From contig JAKPUQ010000209.1 in the NCBI GenBank assembly GCA_029572815.1, positions 106,878-170,877 on the forward strand: a DNA stretch of 64,000 bases, in the 5' to 3' direction. The notes under the pieces were generated by a model, which was given only the letters and a program-made list of their open reading frames with translations, was not told the origin of the DNA and did no database searches. Positions 25,259 through 34,921 of this stretch are shown in pieces (the first letter of the stretch is position 1; each line of letters opens with the position of its first letter). The position numbers and the translations under genes were made by a program. Origin of the DNA: Bacillota bacterium (lineage in GTDB: Bacteria; Bacillota; Clostridia; Oscillospirales; Ruminococcaceae).

Positions 25259-28200
25259 TTATTGAATATCTGCTACGTCCTCCTGGAAGTCCACCTGCTC
25301 CATCTTCAGGAGCTTGGATATTCCGTCCTCCTGCATGGTCACGCCGTAGAGCACATTTGCCTCCTCCATGGCGCTTCGTCTGTGTGTTACCAGTACGAAC
25401 TGGGTGGTGTCCGTGAATTTTTTGAGGTACTGTGCGTACTTCCTTACGTTTACCTCGTCAAGAGCCGCGTCTATCTCGTCAAGTATACAGAAGGGCGCGG
25501 GTCTCAGCTTCAGTATGGCAAAATAAATCGCTATGGCTACGAAGGACTGCTCGCCTCCCGACAGTGATATCAGGTTCTTGATGACCTTTCCGGGAGGGGC
25601 TACGCTTATCTCGATGCCAGACTCCAGCACGTTATCGGGGTCGCTGAGTATGAGCTCAGCCTTGCCGCCGCCAAAGAGCTCCACGAAGATGCTCTTGAAG
25701 TTTGAGTTGATTATGGCAAAGCTCTCTGAGAATATCCTGCACATCTCTGCGGTCAGGTCTGTGATTATCTTCTCCAGCTCTGCCTTTGACTTCTGTATGT
25801 CGGCTATCTGCTCGGACATGAAGCGGTATCTCTCCGATACCTCCTTGTACTCCTCGATAGCGTCCACGTTTACGCTTCCAAGGGCGCGTATCTTGTTCTT
25901 GATGGTGGTCAGCTCTGCCTGTGCAGCCATCATGTCGTCTATCTTCTCGGCTATCTGTACAGCCTCTGAGCGTGTCAGCTCGTAGACCTCCATGAGCTGT
26001 CTGATGATGTTGTCGGTGTCGCGGCAGACTGTCTCCCTGCGCTCCTCAAGACGGGTTATCTCTGCGGAAAGCTTCTCCTTGGAGTCGTTTATCGCCTTGA
26101 GACCGTTCTGCATCTCGTTGACAAGGTGGTTCTGCTCGGTGTGAGTGGTGTGACAGCGCTGTATCTCCTCGTTATATGAGGCAGTGTTGTCCTTGAAGTC
26201 CGCCAGCTTCTGCTTCAGCTCCGCTATCTCGGTCTCCTTCTGTGCTATTATCTCCCTCTGACGGAAGATCTCCTCCTCGAACTGGTGGGCGCCGTATTTC
26301 AGCTCCTCCTCACGCCTGTCTATGCGTGAGATCTCAAGCTCCTGCGCCTGTAAGTCCTTGGCAAGCTCCATGCCCTTTATTTTCAGCTCGGACAGCCTGT
26401 CGGACAGCTCCTCGCGCTGAACTCTCAGCTTTTCGCGGATATCCTGTCCCTGGGCAAGCTTCTCCTCCGCCGCCTTTATCTCCGCTTCCGTCTCGGCAAG
26501 AGCCTTCTCGGAATCGGCTATATTCTGCTTTGCAGCTTCAATGCGCTGCTCGGTCTCGGCGGTGACTCTGTCTGAGTCGGCAGACTGTGCGCGAAGCTGG
26601 TCTGCAAGCGAGATGACACTGGTGAGCTCAGCTCCTATGCGGACTCTCTCAGCCTCGCACTGTGCCTGCTCCTCCTTGGCTGCCTCGGTATCGAAGCGGA
26701 GCTTCTCCGACTCTGCACGGAGCTTCTCTGCCTTCTCGCGAAGGGTGTCCCTCTCGGCAGCAAGCTTCTCTATCTCGGCGTCAAGGGTGTCTATCTCGTT
26801 CTTTCGGGTGATGATACCGCCTGAACGCTGTGCGGAGCCTCCCGTGAAGGAACCTCCTGCGTTAATGACCTGTCCGTCAAGAGTGACTATCCTGAACTTG
26901 TAGCCGTACTTCTTGGCGATAAGGGTGGCGGTGTCAATGTCCTCGGCTATGACTATACGTCCCAGCAGCGACGCGATTATGCCGCTGAACTTCGGGTCAT
27001 AGGTAACTATCTTGTTGGCATTCGCCACAAAGCCCTCGCAGTTTTCCAGTCCCTGCTCCCTGAGCTCGTAGCCCTTGACTGAGGTGATGGGCAGGAATGT
27101 GGCGCGTCCGCCCTTCTGCTCCTTCAGGAAGCGGATACAGCGCTTTGCTATGTCCTCGTTCTCCACGATGATGTTCTGCATGGCGCCGCCCAGGGCGGTC
27201 TCTATGGCTACGGCGTATTTGGGTTCAACGCCTATATTCTGGGCGATAGTGCCGAATACTCCGCCTATGCGTCCCTGCTTGGAAGCCTTCAGCACCTGCT
27301 TTACGCTGCCTGCGAAGCCCTCCATGTTGTTCTCAAGGTCGGTGAGTATCTTCCTGCGCTGCTGCTTGTCCTTCAGTTCGTACAGTGCGCGTTCAAAGTC
27401 GTTTTTCGCCTGCTCAAAGCCCTCGCGGCGTGACTTGTACAGTCTTTCAAGTCCGCTGAGCTTGTTGCGGAGCTCCTCTGCACGGGCGGCGTTCTTCTCG
27501 CTCTGGGCGGTAAGGTCTGCTCTGTGCCCCTCGTACTCCTCGATGCGCTTCACCAGTGTGCCGCTGCTCTCACGGAGCTCGGCAAGCCTTGAAGTCTGCT
27601 CCTCTATCATTGACTTGGATGACTCGATGTTGAAGCGGTGCTCGCTCTGTCTGATGTACAGGCCGTTTATCTCGCTGCCTGCCTTGTCTACGGAGTCCCC
27701 CAGCTTCGTGCTCTCGCTCTCAGCCTTCTCGAAGCTCTCCTCCGCTGCCTTTATCTCAGCTTCCAGAGCCTTCTTCTGCTCCTCCAGCTTTTCAAGTCCC
27801 TCAAGAGCTGCCTTGCGCTCCTGCTCAAGAGCCTTCTTTGCCTCCTCGGAGCTGTCGATATTCTTCTGGGCTGCCTCAACAGCCTCATTGCAGTGCTTTA
27901 TATCGTTCTCAAGAACGGCTATGCCCGACTTCATCCCGGAAGCGGTCTGCTCCTCCTCCAGCATCTTGCGGCGGAGCTCGTCAGCGCGCATTGTGCTCTC
28001 CTGCATCTTCCTTATGCCGTCGGCTATCTTCTGCTCCTCGCGCTGTATGTCGTTCTCGATGTTCTCGTATTCGTTCTTGCTGACAAGTATCTTGCTTTCA
28101 AGCTCGTCAAGCTTTATCTTCATCTCGTCCAGGCGGCTGACCCAGACAGATATCTCCAGACGCTTGCGTTCCTCCGCCAGCTTGATGAACTTCTCTGCCT

Positions 28201-28831
28201 TCTGGGACTGTATCCTCAGAGGCTCCACTCTGCCCTCCAGCTCGGTGAGTATGTCAGTGAGCCTGAGAAGGTTCTCCTGTGCGGCGGTGAGCTTTCGCTC
28301 CGCTTCCAGCTTCTTGTAGCGGAACTTGGATATTCCTGCCGCCTCCTCGAAGATGTCGCGGCGCTCGGAGCTCTTGGCTCCTACTATCTCGGCAATACGT
28401 CCCTGTCCGATTATGGAGTAGCCGTCACGTCCCAGACCTGTGTCCATGAACAGCTCGTTGATGTCCTTCAGTCGGCAGGGCTTGCCGTTGATGAGGTACT
28501 CGCTCTCGCCGCTCCTGTACAGCTTACGGGTAATGCCGACCTCGTCCCCCATGTCGGGAAGGGTCTTGTCGGAGTTGTCTATATTCAGCGTTACCTGCGC
28601 AAAGCCCATGGGCTTCCTTGCTACGGTACCCGAGAAAATGACGTCCTCCATCTTATTTCCTCGCAGGGTCTTTGTGGACTGCTCGCCCAGTACCCAGCGC
28701 ACAGAGTCGCCGATATTGCTCTTGCCGCTTCCGTTAGGTCCAACGACTGCGGTAAGTCCCTTGTCAAAGGTAAGGCTTATCTTGTCGGGAAATGACTTGA
28801 ATCCCTGTATTTCCAGTGATTTAAGATACAC
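25259..28831 (-). CDS. smc: Chromosome segregation protein SMC
   Basis: Condensin ATPase of 1190 aa. Walker A VVGPNGSGKSN is at ~32-42. Coiled-coil arms run ~170-500 and ~680-1010, rich in Glu, Lys and Ala. The hinge is around 515-650 (GGVFGTIAQNI ... FTGGSAQRSGG). The C-terminal signature is LSGGEQSF with Walker B CILDEIDAALDE. Length and architecture are standard. It lies between the radical SAM gene and ftsY. Confidence 0.97.
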   Translation of the reverse strand: MYLKSLEIQGFKSFPDKISLTFDKGLTAVVGPNGSGKSNIGDSVRWVLGEQSTKTLRGNKMEDVIFSGTVARKPMGFAQVTLNIDNSDKTLPDMGDEVGITRKLYRSGESEYLINGKPCRLKDINELFMDTGLGRDGYSIIGQGRIAEIVGAKSSERRDIFEEAAGISKFRYKKLEAERKLTAAQENLLRLTDILTELEGRVEPLRIQSQKAEKFIKLAEERKRLEISVWVSRLDEMKIKLDELESKILVSKNEYENIENDIQREEQKIADGIRKMQESTMRADELRRKMLEEEQTASGMKSGIAVLENDIKHCNEAVEAAQKNIDSSEEAKKALEQERKAALEGLEKLEEQKKALEAEIKAAEESFEKAESESTKLGDSVDKAGSEINGLYIRQSEHRFNIESSKSMIEEQTSRLAELRESSGTLVKRIEEYEGHRADLTAQSEKNAARAEELRNKLSGLERLYKSRREGFEQAKNDFERALYELKDKQQRRKILTDLENNMEGFAGSVKQVLKASKQGRIGGVFGTIAQNIGVEPKYAVAIETALGGAMQNIIVENEDIAKRCIRFLKEQKGGRATFLPITSVKGYELREQGLENCEGFVANANKIVTYDPKFSGIIASLLGRIVIAEDIDTATLIAKKYGYKFRIVTLDGQVINAGGSFTGGSAQRSGGIITRKNEIDTLDAEIEKLAAERDTLREKAEKLRAESEKLRFDTEAAKEEQAQCEAERVRIGAELTSVISLADQLRAQSADSDRVTAETEQRIEAAKQNIADSEKALAETEAEIKAAEEKLAQGQDIREKLRVQREELSDRLSELKIKGMELAKDLQAQELEISRIDRREEELKYGAHQFEEEIFRQREIIAQKETEIAELKQKLADFKDNTASYNEEIQRCHTTHTEQNHLVNEMQNGLKAINDSKEKLSAEITRLEERRETVCRDTDNIIRQLMEVYELTRSEAVQIAEKIDDMMAAQAELTTIKNKIRALGSVNVDAIEEYKEVSERYRFMSEQIADIQKSKAELEKIITDLTAEMCRIFSESFAIINSNFKSIFVELFGGGKAELILSDPDNVLESGIEISVAPPGKVIKNLISLSGGEQSFVAIAIYFAILKLRPAPFCILDEIDAALDEVNVRKYAQYLKKFTDTTQFVLVTHRRSAMEEANVLYGVTMQEDGISKLLKMEQVDFQEDVADIQ

Positions 28832-28835
28832 CCGC

Positions 28836-29837
28836 TCACCTCCTCAGCTTACATTCATATATAGGGACGGTCTCACTGCCTACGATGGTCACGTCCAGAC
28901 CGCGCTCCCTGAAAAATTCTATATTCGCTCTTTTCTGTCCCACAGCCTTGCTGATACACCTGCTGCTGACCTCTGCCGTGACACTACCGCGGCAGTCCGG
29001 CAGCTCCTTCTCTATGGTGTGAAGGATATTGCTGCGGTAAATGGCTGCCTCGCAAAGCTCGCGGAATGCAGGGTGATAGTAACCTGCAACCATGTCCTGC
29101 TCCACAAATTCACTGGCGTGAAGTCCGCATTTTATGACCATGATGCCGCGCTCGGTGAAAAGCTTCATTATATCTGCACAGACCTCCACCATTTCATCAA
29201 AGGGTGCAGGGCTGTACTCGCCCGACAGGTAAAGCTGTCCCAGACGGGTGCCCCTCAGGACTACCACAGGGTATATCCTGACGGTATCGGGGGCAAGGTC
29301 GGCTATTTTCCTTGCCGTTTCCATATCGTCCGCAAGGCTGCTCTTATAGAGCCCTGTCATCATCTGAAGTCCCAGCTCGAAGCCGTACTCCTTTATAAGT
29401 CGGCTGGCATTCACCACGTCCTGTGCGGTGTGTCCGCGCTCGTTGGCGGCAAGCACCTCGTCCTTCATGGACTGGGCTCCAAGCTCTATGGCGGTGACTC
29501 CGAAGACTTTAAGCAGGTCAAGCACCTCAGCATTTATGCAGTCGGGACGGGTGGAGCAGCGTATGCCCCTGAATCTCCCCTCGCCTACATATTCCTTTGC
29601 CGCCTCGAGGAGCTCCAGCATATAATCGCGGGGGATAGCCGTAAAGCTGCCGCCGAAAAACGCTATCTCAGTATCCTGCGGAGAGCTTACCTCCCTCAGC
29701 GCCTGCTCACAGACCTCCATGACATCTCTGCCGCGGGGAAGGCTCTGCGCGCCGCTTATGGTCCGCTGGTCGCAGAAGCTGCACTTGTGGGGACAGCCCA
29801 CATGAGGCACGAATACGGATATGTTACTGTGCTTCAT
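28836..29837 (-). CDS. Radical SAM protein, ELP3-like
   Basis: Radical SAM enzyme of about 333 aa from MKHSNISVF (29837), overlapping the rnc end by 14 bases; the longer frame is unsupported. The CxxxCxxC cluster motif is CPHKCSFC (~residues 14-21) and the domain continues with FFGGSFTAIP and RCSTRPDC. The sequence groups with ELP3/YhcC-like proteins that lie between rnc and smc in many Clostridia. The substrate is not known; tRNA or protein modification is plausible from family relations. Confidence 0.88.
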   Translation of the reverse strand: MKHSNISVFVPHVGCPHKCSFCDQRTISGAQSLPRGRDVMEVCEQALREVSSPQDTEIAFFGGSFTAIPRDYMLELLEAAKEYVGEGRFRGIRCSTRPDCINAEVLDLLKVFGVTAIELGAQSMKDEVLAANERGHTAQDVVNASRLIKEYGFELGLQMMTGLYKSSLADDMETARKIADLAPDTVRIYPVVVLRGTRLGQLYLSGEYSPAPFDEMVEVCADIMKLFTERGIMVIKCGLHASEFVEQDMVAGYYHPAFRELCEAAIYRSNILHTIEKELPDCRGSVTAEVSSRCISKAVGQKRANIEFFRERGLDVTIVGSETVPIYECKLRR

Positions 29838-30513
29838 AGCCCATGAGCTCCAGTGCTTCCTTTGCAGCAAGCTGCTCGGCTTCCTTCTTGCTCTTTCCGC
29901 TTCCCTTGCCGATGACCTGATCGTTCAGGCACACCTCAACTACGAAGCGCTTGTTGTGGTCGGGTCCCTCCTCGCCGATTAGAACGTATTCCACCTTCTC
30001 CTCGGGATTTTTCTGGACTACCTCCTGGAGCACCGTCTTGAAGTCGTTGAATACGGGCTTCTTTGCGTGGCGTATATCCTTCGGCATGAAGCGCAGGATA
30101 TGCTTCGATACGGGCTCCATTCCGCCGTCAAGATATATGGCGGCGATGACTGCCTCAAAGGCGTCGGCAAGTATGGAAGGGCGCTCCCTTCCGCCTGTGT
30201 TCTCCTCGCCCTTGCCAAGCAGCAGGAAATCTCCCAGATTTATCTGCTTTGCAAAAACGTGAAGGGACTTCTCACATACCAGGGACGCTCTCATCTTTGT
30301 CAGCTCGCCCTCTGCCACGTTCAGGTTCTTGTAGAGGAAGTCCGATACCACGATGGACAGTACGCTGTCGCCCAGGAACTCCAGACGCTCATTGCTGCCG
30401 TTGGGGTGCTTTCTCTCGTTTGCATAGGACGAATGAGAAAGAGCCTGCCTCAGCAGCTGTATGTCCTTGAACTTATATCCGATTATATCTTCAAATCTCG
30501 AAATGTCTTCCAT
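29824..30513 (-). CDS. rnc: Ribonuclease III
   Basis: Double-strand-specific endoribonuclease for rRNA and mRNA processing. 229 aa. The catalytic domain carries the signature ERLEFLGDSVLSIVVSDFLY near residues 42-61 and a second acidic motif DAFEAVIAAIY; the C-terminal ~70 residues form the double-stranded RNA-binding domain ending AAKEALELMG. plsX ends 4 bases upstream with no acpP between, unlike the usual plsX-acpP-rnc order. Confidence 0.97.
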   Translation of the reverse strand: MEDISRFEDIIGYKFKDIQLLRQALSHSSYANERKHPNGSNERLEFLGDSVLSIVVSDFLYKNLNVAEGELTKMRASLVCEKSLHVFAKQINLGDFLLLGKGEENTGGRERPSILADAFEAVIAAIYLDGGMEPVSKHILRFMPKDIRHAKKPVFNDFKTVLQEVVQKNPEEKVEYVLIGEEGPDHNKRFVVEVCLNDQVIGKGSGKSKKEAEQLAAKEALELMGYEAQ

Positions 30514-30517
30514 ATTA

Positions 30518-31525
30518 TCACTCCTTGTCTGCGGCTGCCATACGAGCTACATAGCTCTCGGTCACGCCTGCGACATTGCCCTCCACGCACTTCTTTGCCT
30601 GCCTTACGGCATTGAAGAAGGCTGTTCCGTCAGAGCTTCCGTGTGCCTTTATGACGGGCTTTCTGACGCCGAGAAGGGCTGAGCCGCCTACCTCCTTGTA
30701 GTCCATCTGCTTTCTGAATGCCTTTATCTTGCCCAGGGAGAATATCGCTCCAAGCTTGCCTGCTCCGGAGAATATCCACCTTACCTTCTTGGCGAAAAAG
30801 CTTCCCATTCCCTCGTAGAGCTTGAGGACGATGTTGCCTGTAAATCCGTCGGTGACTACTACCTGCACCTCGCCCTTCGGTATATCCCTTGCTTCGATGT
30901 TTCCTGAGAAGTTGAGCCCCGACTGCTCCAGCAGCTTGTAAGCCTCTATTTCAAGCTCTCTGCCCTTGGTCTCCTCGGAGCCTATGTTGAGAAGTCCCAC
31001 CTTCGGGGACTTCACACCCATGACCTTTTCCATGTAGGCACTTCCCATAATGGCGAACTGCACCAGCATTTCAGGTCTGCATTCTGTATTTGCTCCTGCG
31101 TCGAGAAGTATGAAGCTTCCCTTATCACCGGGGAGCACGGGTGACGGTGCTATCCTTTTGATGCCTTTGATACGCTTGACGATGAAGGTGGCGCCCATGA
31201 CAAGTGCTCCCGTGCTTCCTGCCGAAACAAAGGCATCGCCCCTGCCCTCTGCAAGAAGGGTGAGTCCCACTGCCATAGAGCTATTCTTGCCCGACTTGAT
31301 TATCTCCTTCGGTTCCTCATGTATATCAAAAACATCATCGGTATGAACTATCTCTATGCCGCTGAGGCTGAGACCGTTTTCCGACGCACATTTCTTTATC
31401 TTTTCCTCGCTGCCAGTGAGTATGATGCTCACGCCAAGCTCGCGGACCGCTCTCTCGCAGCCCTTTATTACCTCCAGAGGAGCGTTATCTCCTCCGAAGG
31501 CGTCAACTATTATCTTAGAAGCCAA
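30518..31525 (-). CDS. plsX: Phosphate acyltransferase PlsX
   Basis: Makes acyl-phosphate from acyl-ACP, the first step of phospholipid synthesis in Firmicutes. About 335 aa. It begins (L/M)ASKIIVDAFGGDNAP; the TTG at 31525 is preferred because it stands behind an AGGAG inside the trmFO end, although a TTG nine bases earlier is possible. Other motifs: GSTGALVMGA, LDAGANTECRPEML and TDGFTGNIVLK. It overlaps trmFO and adjoins rnc. Confidence 0.95.
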   Translation of the reverse strand: MASKIIVDAFGGDNAPLEVIKGCERAVRELGVSIILTGSEEKIKKCASENGLSLSGIEIVHTDDVFDIHEEPKEIIKSGKNSSMAVGLTLLAEGRGDAFVSAGSTGALVMGATFIVKRIKGIKRIAPSPVLPGDKGSFILLDAGANTECRPEMLVQFAIMGSAYMEKVMGVKSPKVGLLNIGSEETKGRELEIEAYKLLEQSGLNFSGNIEARDIPKGEVQVVVTDGFTGNIVLKLYEGMGSFFAKKVRWIFSGAGKLGAIFSLGKIKAFRKQMDYKEVGGSALLGVRKPVIKAHGSSDGTAFFNAVRQAKKCVEGNVAGVTESYVARMAAADKE

Positions 31526-32831
31526 TTCTCTCAAGCTCTCCTCTCAGCGAATTAACGGCACGCTCTGCATATGCGCCGTAGCGCTCCTTTTTGTCCTTTA
31601 TCCTTACGCCGATGTCGGGAAGTATACCCATATTCGCCCCCATGGGCTGAAAGCTGCCGCTGTTGAAGGGGTCACTGATGTAATGGGAAAGGGCTCCCGT
31701 CATGGTGTCAAGGGGGAGCTTTACGGGCTCAAGTCCCTTTATCCTGCGGGATACCGCGATACCTGCTATGAGTCCGCTTGCAGCGCTTTCCATATAGCCC
31801 TCTACTCCCGTTATCTGTCCCGCAAAGGAGATCTCGGGGCGGCTCCTCATGGAGAAGTCCTCATTCAGCAGCTCGGGGCTGTTTATAAAGGTGTTTCTGT
31901 GCATTACGCCGTAGCGCATGAATTCGGCGTTTTCAAGTCCCGGTATCATTGAGAATACACGCTTCTGCTCGCCGAATTTAAGATTGGTCTGAAATCCCAC
32001 AAGGTTGAAAAGTGTGCCCTCGCGGTTCTCCTTGCGGAGCTGCACTACTGCGTAAGGACGTCTGCCCGTTCTTGGGTCGTCTATGCCCACGGGCTTCATG
32101 GGTCCGAAGCGCATGGTGTCCACTCCTCTCGATGCCAGCTCCTCGATGGGCATACAGCCCTCGTAGACGCTGAAGGGGTGGGTCTCGAAGTCCTTGAGCT
32201 GTACCTTTTCGGCTCCTATAAGAGCTTCATGGAACGCAAGGTACTCCTCCTTGTTCATGGGACAGTTGACGTAGTCGGCGTCGCCTCTGTCATAGCGTGA
32301 GGCATAGAAGGCTCTTTCCATATCTATGCTCTCCGCGGTCACAATAGGTGCGGCGGCGTCATAAAAGCTGAGTCCCTCGCCGCAGAGCTCCCTTATTATA
32401 TCTGCCATGGCGCCCTGTGTAAGGGGGCCTGTGGCGATTATGGTCTCGCCCTGGGGAAGCTCCGTCACCTCGCCCTCTATAAGCTCTATGAGGGGGTGGG
32501 ACTTTATCTTTTCCGTTACTGCGTCCGAGAATTTCTCGCGGTCCACCGCAAGGGCTCCGCCTGCTTCGACGGAATTTGCCTTTGCACATGGCACGGTCAG
32601 TGAACCAAGCAGCTCCATCTCGTATTTGAGCAGTCCTGCTGCCGACTCCAGTCTCGCCGCCTTCAGAGAATTGGAGCATACCAGCTCCGCAAAGCCGCTG
32701 TACTTGTGGGCGGGAGAATATTTCTGAGGCTTCATCTCGAAAAGCCTTACGTTTATGCCCGACTCGGCAACTGCCCATGCAGCTTCGCAGCCTGCAAGTC
32801 CTGCGCCTATGACATTGACGGTCACGCTCAT
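31515..32831 (-). CDS. trmFO: Folate-dependent tRNA (m5U54) methyltransferase TrmFO
   Basis: Flavoprotein that methylates U54 in the tRNA T-loop using methylenetetrahydrofolate. 438 aa, family length. FAD-binding VIGAGLAGCEAAWAVAE is at the N-terminus, followed by the family-typical CSNSLKA and ANSVEAGGALAVDR. The start overlaps the topA stop by four bases. The topA-trmFO pair is standard in Firmicutes. Confidence 0.97.
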   Translation of the reverse strand: MSVTVNVIGAGLAGCEAAWAVAESGINVRLFEMKPQKYSPAHKYSGFAELVCSNSLKAARLESAAGLLKYEMELLGSLTVPCAKANSVEAGGALAVDREKFSDAVTEKIKSHPLIELIEGEVTELPQGETIIATGPLTQGAMADIIRELCGEGLSFYDAAAPIVTAESIDMERAFYASRYDRGDADYVNCPMNKEEYLAFHEALIGAEKVQLKDFETHPFSVYEGCMPIEELASRGVDTMRFGPMKPVGIDDPRTGRRPYAVVQLRKENREGTLFNLVGFQTNLKFGEQKRVFSMIPGLENAEFMRYGVMHRNTFINSPELLNEDFSMRSRPEISFAGQITGVEGYMESAASGLIAGIAVSRRIKGLEPVKLPLDTMTGALSHYISDPFNSGSFQPMGANMGILPDIGVRIKDKKERYGAYAERAVNSLRGELERIGF

Positions 32832-34909
32832 TTCTTCAGCTCTCTTTCATAGCCGCAGCCCTCGTTCTCGCATACAAGCTTGCCCGATTTTCCGCCCTTC
32901 ATGAACAGGCTCTTGCCGCACTGGGGGCATACCTCCTTGGTGGGGACGTTCCAGGTCATGAAGCTGCAGTCGGGGAAGCCCTCACAGCCGTAGAAGCTTC
33001 TGCCCTTCTTGGACTTTTTAAGCAGCATTTTCTTTCCGCAGCGGGGACAGTTTCCGTCCGCCTCTGTTACTATCTTCTTTGTGTTCTTGCACTCGGGGAA
33101 GCCCGGGCAGGCAAGGAACTTGCCGAACTTGCTGTACTTTATTACCATGTTCCTGCCGCACAGCTCGCATACTACGTCGGTCTCCTCGTCGGGTACCTTC
33201 ACGCGCTTGCCGTCCATTGCCTCCTCTGCCTTTTTCAGGGTCTTTGAGAAGTCGTCGTAAAACTCGTGAAGTGTGCTTACCCAGTTCTTTTCGCCGTGCT
33301 CTACCTCGTCAAGATTGTTCTCCATCTCGGCAGTGAACTTGGCGTCAACTATCTTCTTGAAGTGGTCCTTCATAAGCTCCGTGATGACCTCACCAAGGTT
33401 TGTTGGCTTCAGCGCCTTTCCCTCATGCTCAACATAGCGGCGTGAGGTTATGGTGGTTATGGTAGGAGCGTAGGTACTTGGTCTGCCGATGCCGTTCTCT
33501 TCAAGTGCCTTGATGAGAGAAGCCTCGGTATATCGCGGAGGGGGCTGTGTGAAGTGCTGATTGCCTGCGATGGACTTCAGCTTAAGCTTATCCTCCGCTT
33601 TAAGCTCGGGAAGCATCTTCTTGGAGCCGTCCTCGGAGTCGCTGGACTCTACATAAAGTGCCATAAAGCCGTCAAACTTAACGGAATAGCCCGATGCCCT
33701 GAATGTGCAGCCCTTTGCCTCTATATCCGCAGATACGGTGTCAAGGAGGGCGTTTGCCATCTGGCTGGCAATAAAACGCTCCCATATAAGCTTGTAGAGC
33801 TTGTACTGGTCGGAGCTGAGACTGGACTTTACTCTCTCTGGTGTCAGCTCTGGTGTTGAGGGACGTATTGCTTCATGAGCGTCCTGTGCGTTGCTCTTGG
33901 TCTTGAAGTTTCTGGGCTCGGGAGGCAGGTAGTCCTTGCCGTAGACTGTTCCGATATATTCGGCTGCTGCCTTCTTCGCCTCGTCTGAGATACGGAGACT
34001 GTCCGTTCTCATGTATGTGATAAGACCTACTGCACCTACTCCCTGTACGTCAACGCCTTCGTAGAGCTCCTGTGCTGCCTTCATGGTGCGCTTGGCACTG
34101 AAGCTCAGCTTTCGGGAAGCCTCCTGCTGGAGGGTAGAGGTGATGAAGGGAGGCGCAGGCTGTTTCTTAGTGACCCTTTTCTTTACCGATTTTACAACGT
34201 ATTCGGCGTTTTCAAGCCTTGCAAGAAGTCCGTCTGCCTCTGCCTGATTGGGTATCTCAAGCTTTTCGCCGTCTACTGCAACAAGTGCGGCGTCGAACAC
34301 CTTCCTCGATGAGGGGGCGGTGAACTTGGCATCGATGGACCAGTACTCCTTGGGTACAAATGCCCTTATCTCGTTCTCACGGTCAACTACAAGACGTACA
34401 GCAACGGACTGCACTCTGCCTGCGGAGAGTCCTCTCTTGACCTTTTTCCACAGGAAGGGGCTCAGCTCGTAGCCCACCAGTCGGTCAAGGATACGCCTTG
34501 CCTGCTGGGCATTTACCAGGTCCACATCTATCTTGTGCGGATTGCTCATTCCGTTCTTTACGCCTGTTTTGGTGATCTCGTTGAAAGCCACACGGTTGTT
34601 ATTGTTCATATCCAGCTTCAGCATCTGTGCGATATGCCATGATATCGCTTCTCCCTCACGATCGGGGTCGGTGGCGAGATACACTTTATCGCACTTCTTG
34701 GCGCGCTTTTTCAGCTCTCTGATCACGTCCTCCTTGCCCTTCATATCGGTGTACTGAGGCTTGAAGTCGTTGTCCTTGTCCACGCCCACCTTCGACTTGG
34801 GAAGGTCGCGGACGTGTCCCATAGAAGCTATTACCTCATATCCCGCTCCGAGGTACTTCTGGATAGTTTTTGCCTTTGCAGGCGACTCTACTATGACTAA
34901 ATCTGACAT
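32828..34909 (-). CDS. topA: DNA topoisomerase I
   Basis: Type IA topoisomerase relaxing negative supercoils, 693 aa. The Toprim domain is N-terminal (IVESPAKAKTI and DPDREGEAISWH); the active-site Tyr lies in LITYMRTDS (~residues 304-312). The C-terminus has three Topo_C4 zinc fingers starting CELCGRN, CPRCGKK and CPQCGKS. It follows dprA by 12 bases. Confidence 0.98.
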   Translation of the reverse strand: MSDLVIVESPAKAKTIQKYLGAGYEVIASMGHVRDLPKSKVGVDKDNDFKPQYTDMKGKEDVIRELKKRAKKCDKVYLATDPDREGEAISWHIAQMLKLDMNNNNRVAFNEITKTGVKNGMSNPHKIDVDLVNAQQARRILDRLVGYELSPFLWKKVKRGLSAGRVQSVAVRLVVDRENEIRAFVPKEYWSIDAKFTAPSSRKVFDAALVAVDGEKLEIPNQAEADGLLARLENAEYVVKSVKKRVTKKQPAPPFITSTLQQEASRKLSFSAKRTMKAAQELYEGVDVQGVGAVGLITYMRTDSLRISDEAKKAAAEYIGTVYGKDYLPPEPRNFKTKSNAQDAHEAIRPSTPELTPERVKSSLSSDQYKLYKLIWERFIASQMANALLDTVSADIEAKGCTFRASGYSVKFDGFMALYVESSDSEDGSKKMLPELKAEDKLKLKSIAGNQHFTQPPPRYTEASLIKALEENGIGRPSTYAPTITTITSRRYVEHEGKALKPTNLGEVITELMKDHFKKIVDAKFTAEMENNLDEVEHGEKNWVSTLHEFYDDFSKTLKKAEEAMDGKRVKVPDEETDVVCELCGRNMVIKYSKFGKFLACPGFPECKNTKKIVTEADGNCPRCGKKMLLKKSKKGRSFYGCEGFPDCSFMTWNVPTKEVCPQCGKSLFMKGGKSGKLVCENEGCGYERELKK

Positions 34910-34921
34910 TGATTTATCCCC

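Noticed and set aside
27075..28795. Two long plus-strand frames inside smc
   Set aside because: Low-complexity Ser/Leu-rich mirror images of the Glu/Lys-rich coiled coil; no ribosome site or homology.
28440..29846. Plus-strand open frame of 468 codons across the start of smc and the radical SAM gene
   Set aside because: It lies opposite two well-supported genes, has no family motif and reflects codon bias of the minus-strand genes.
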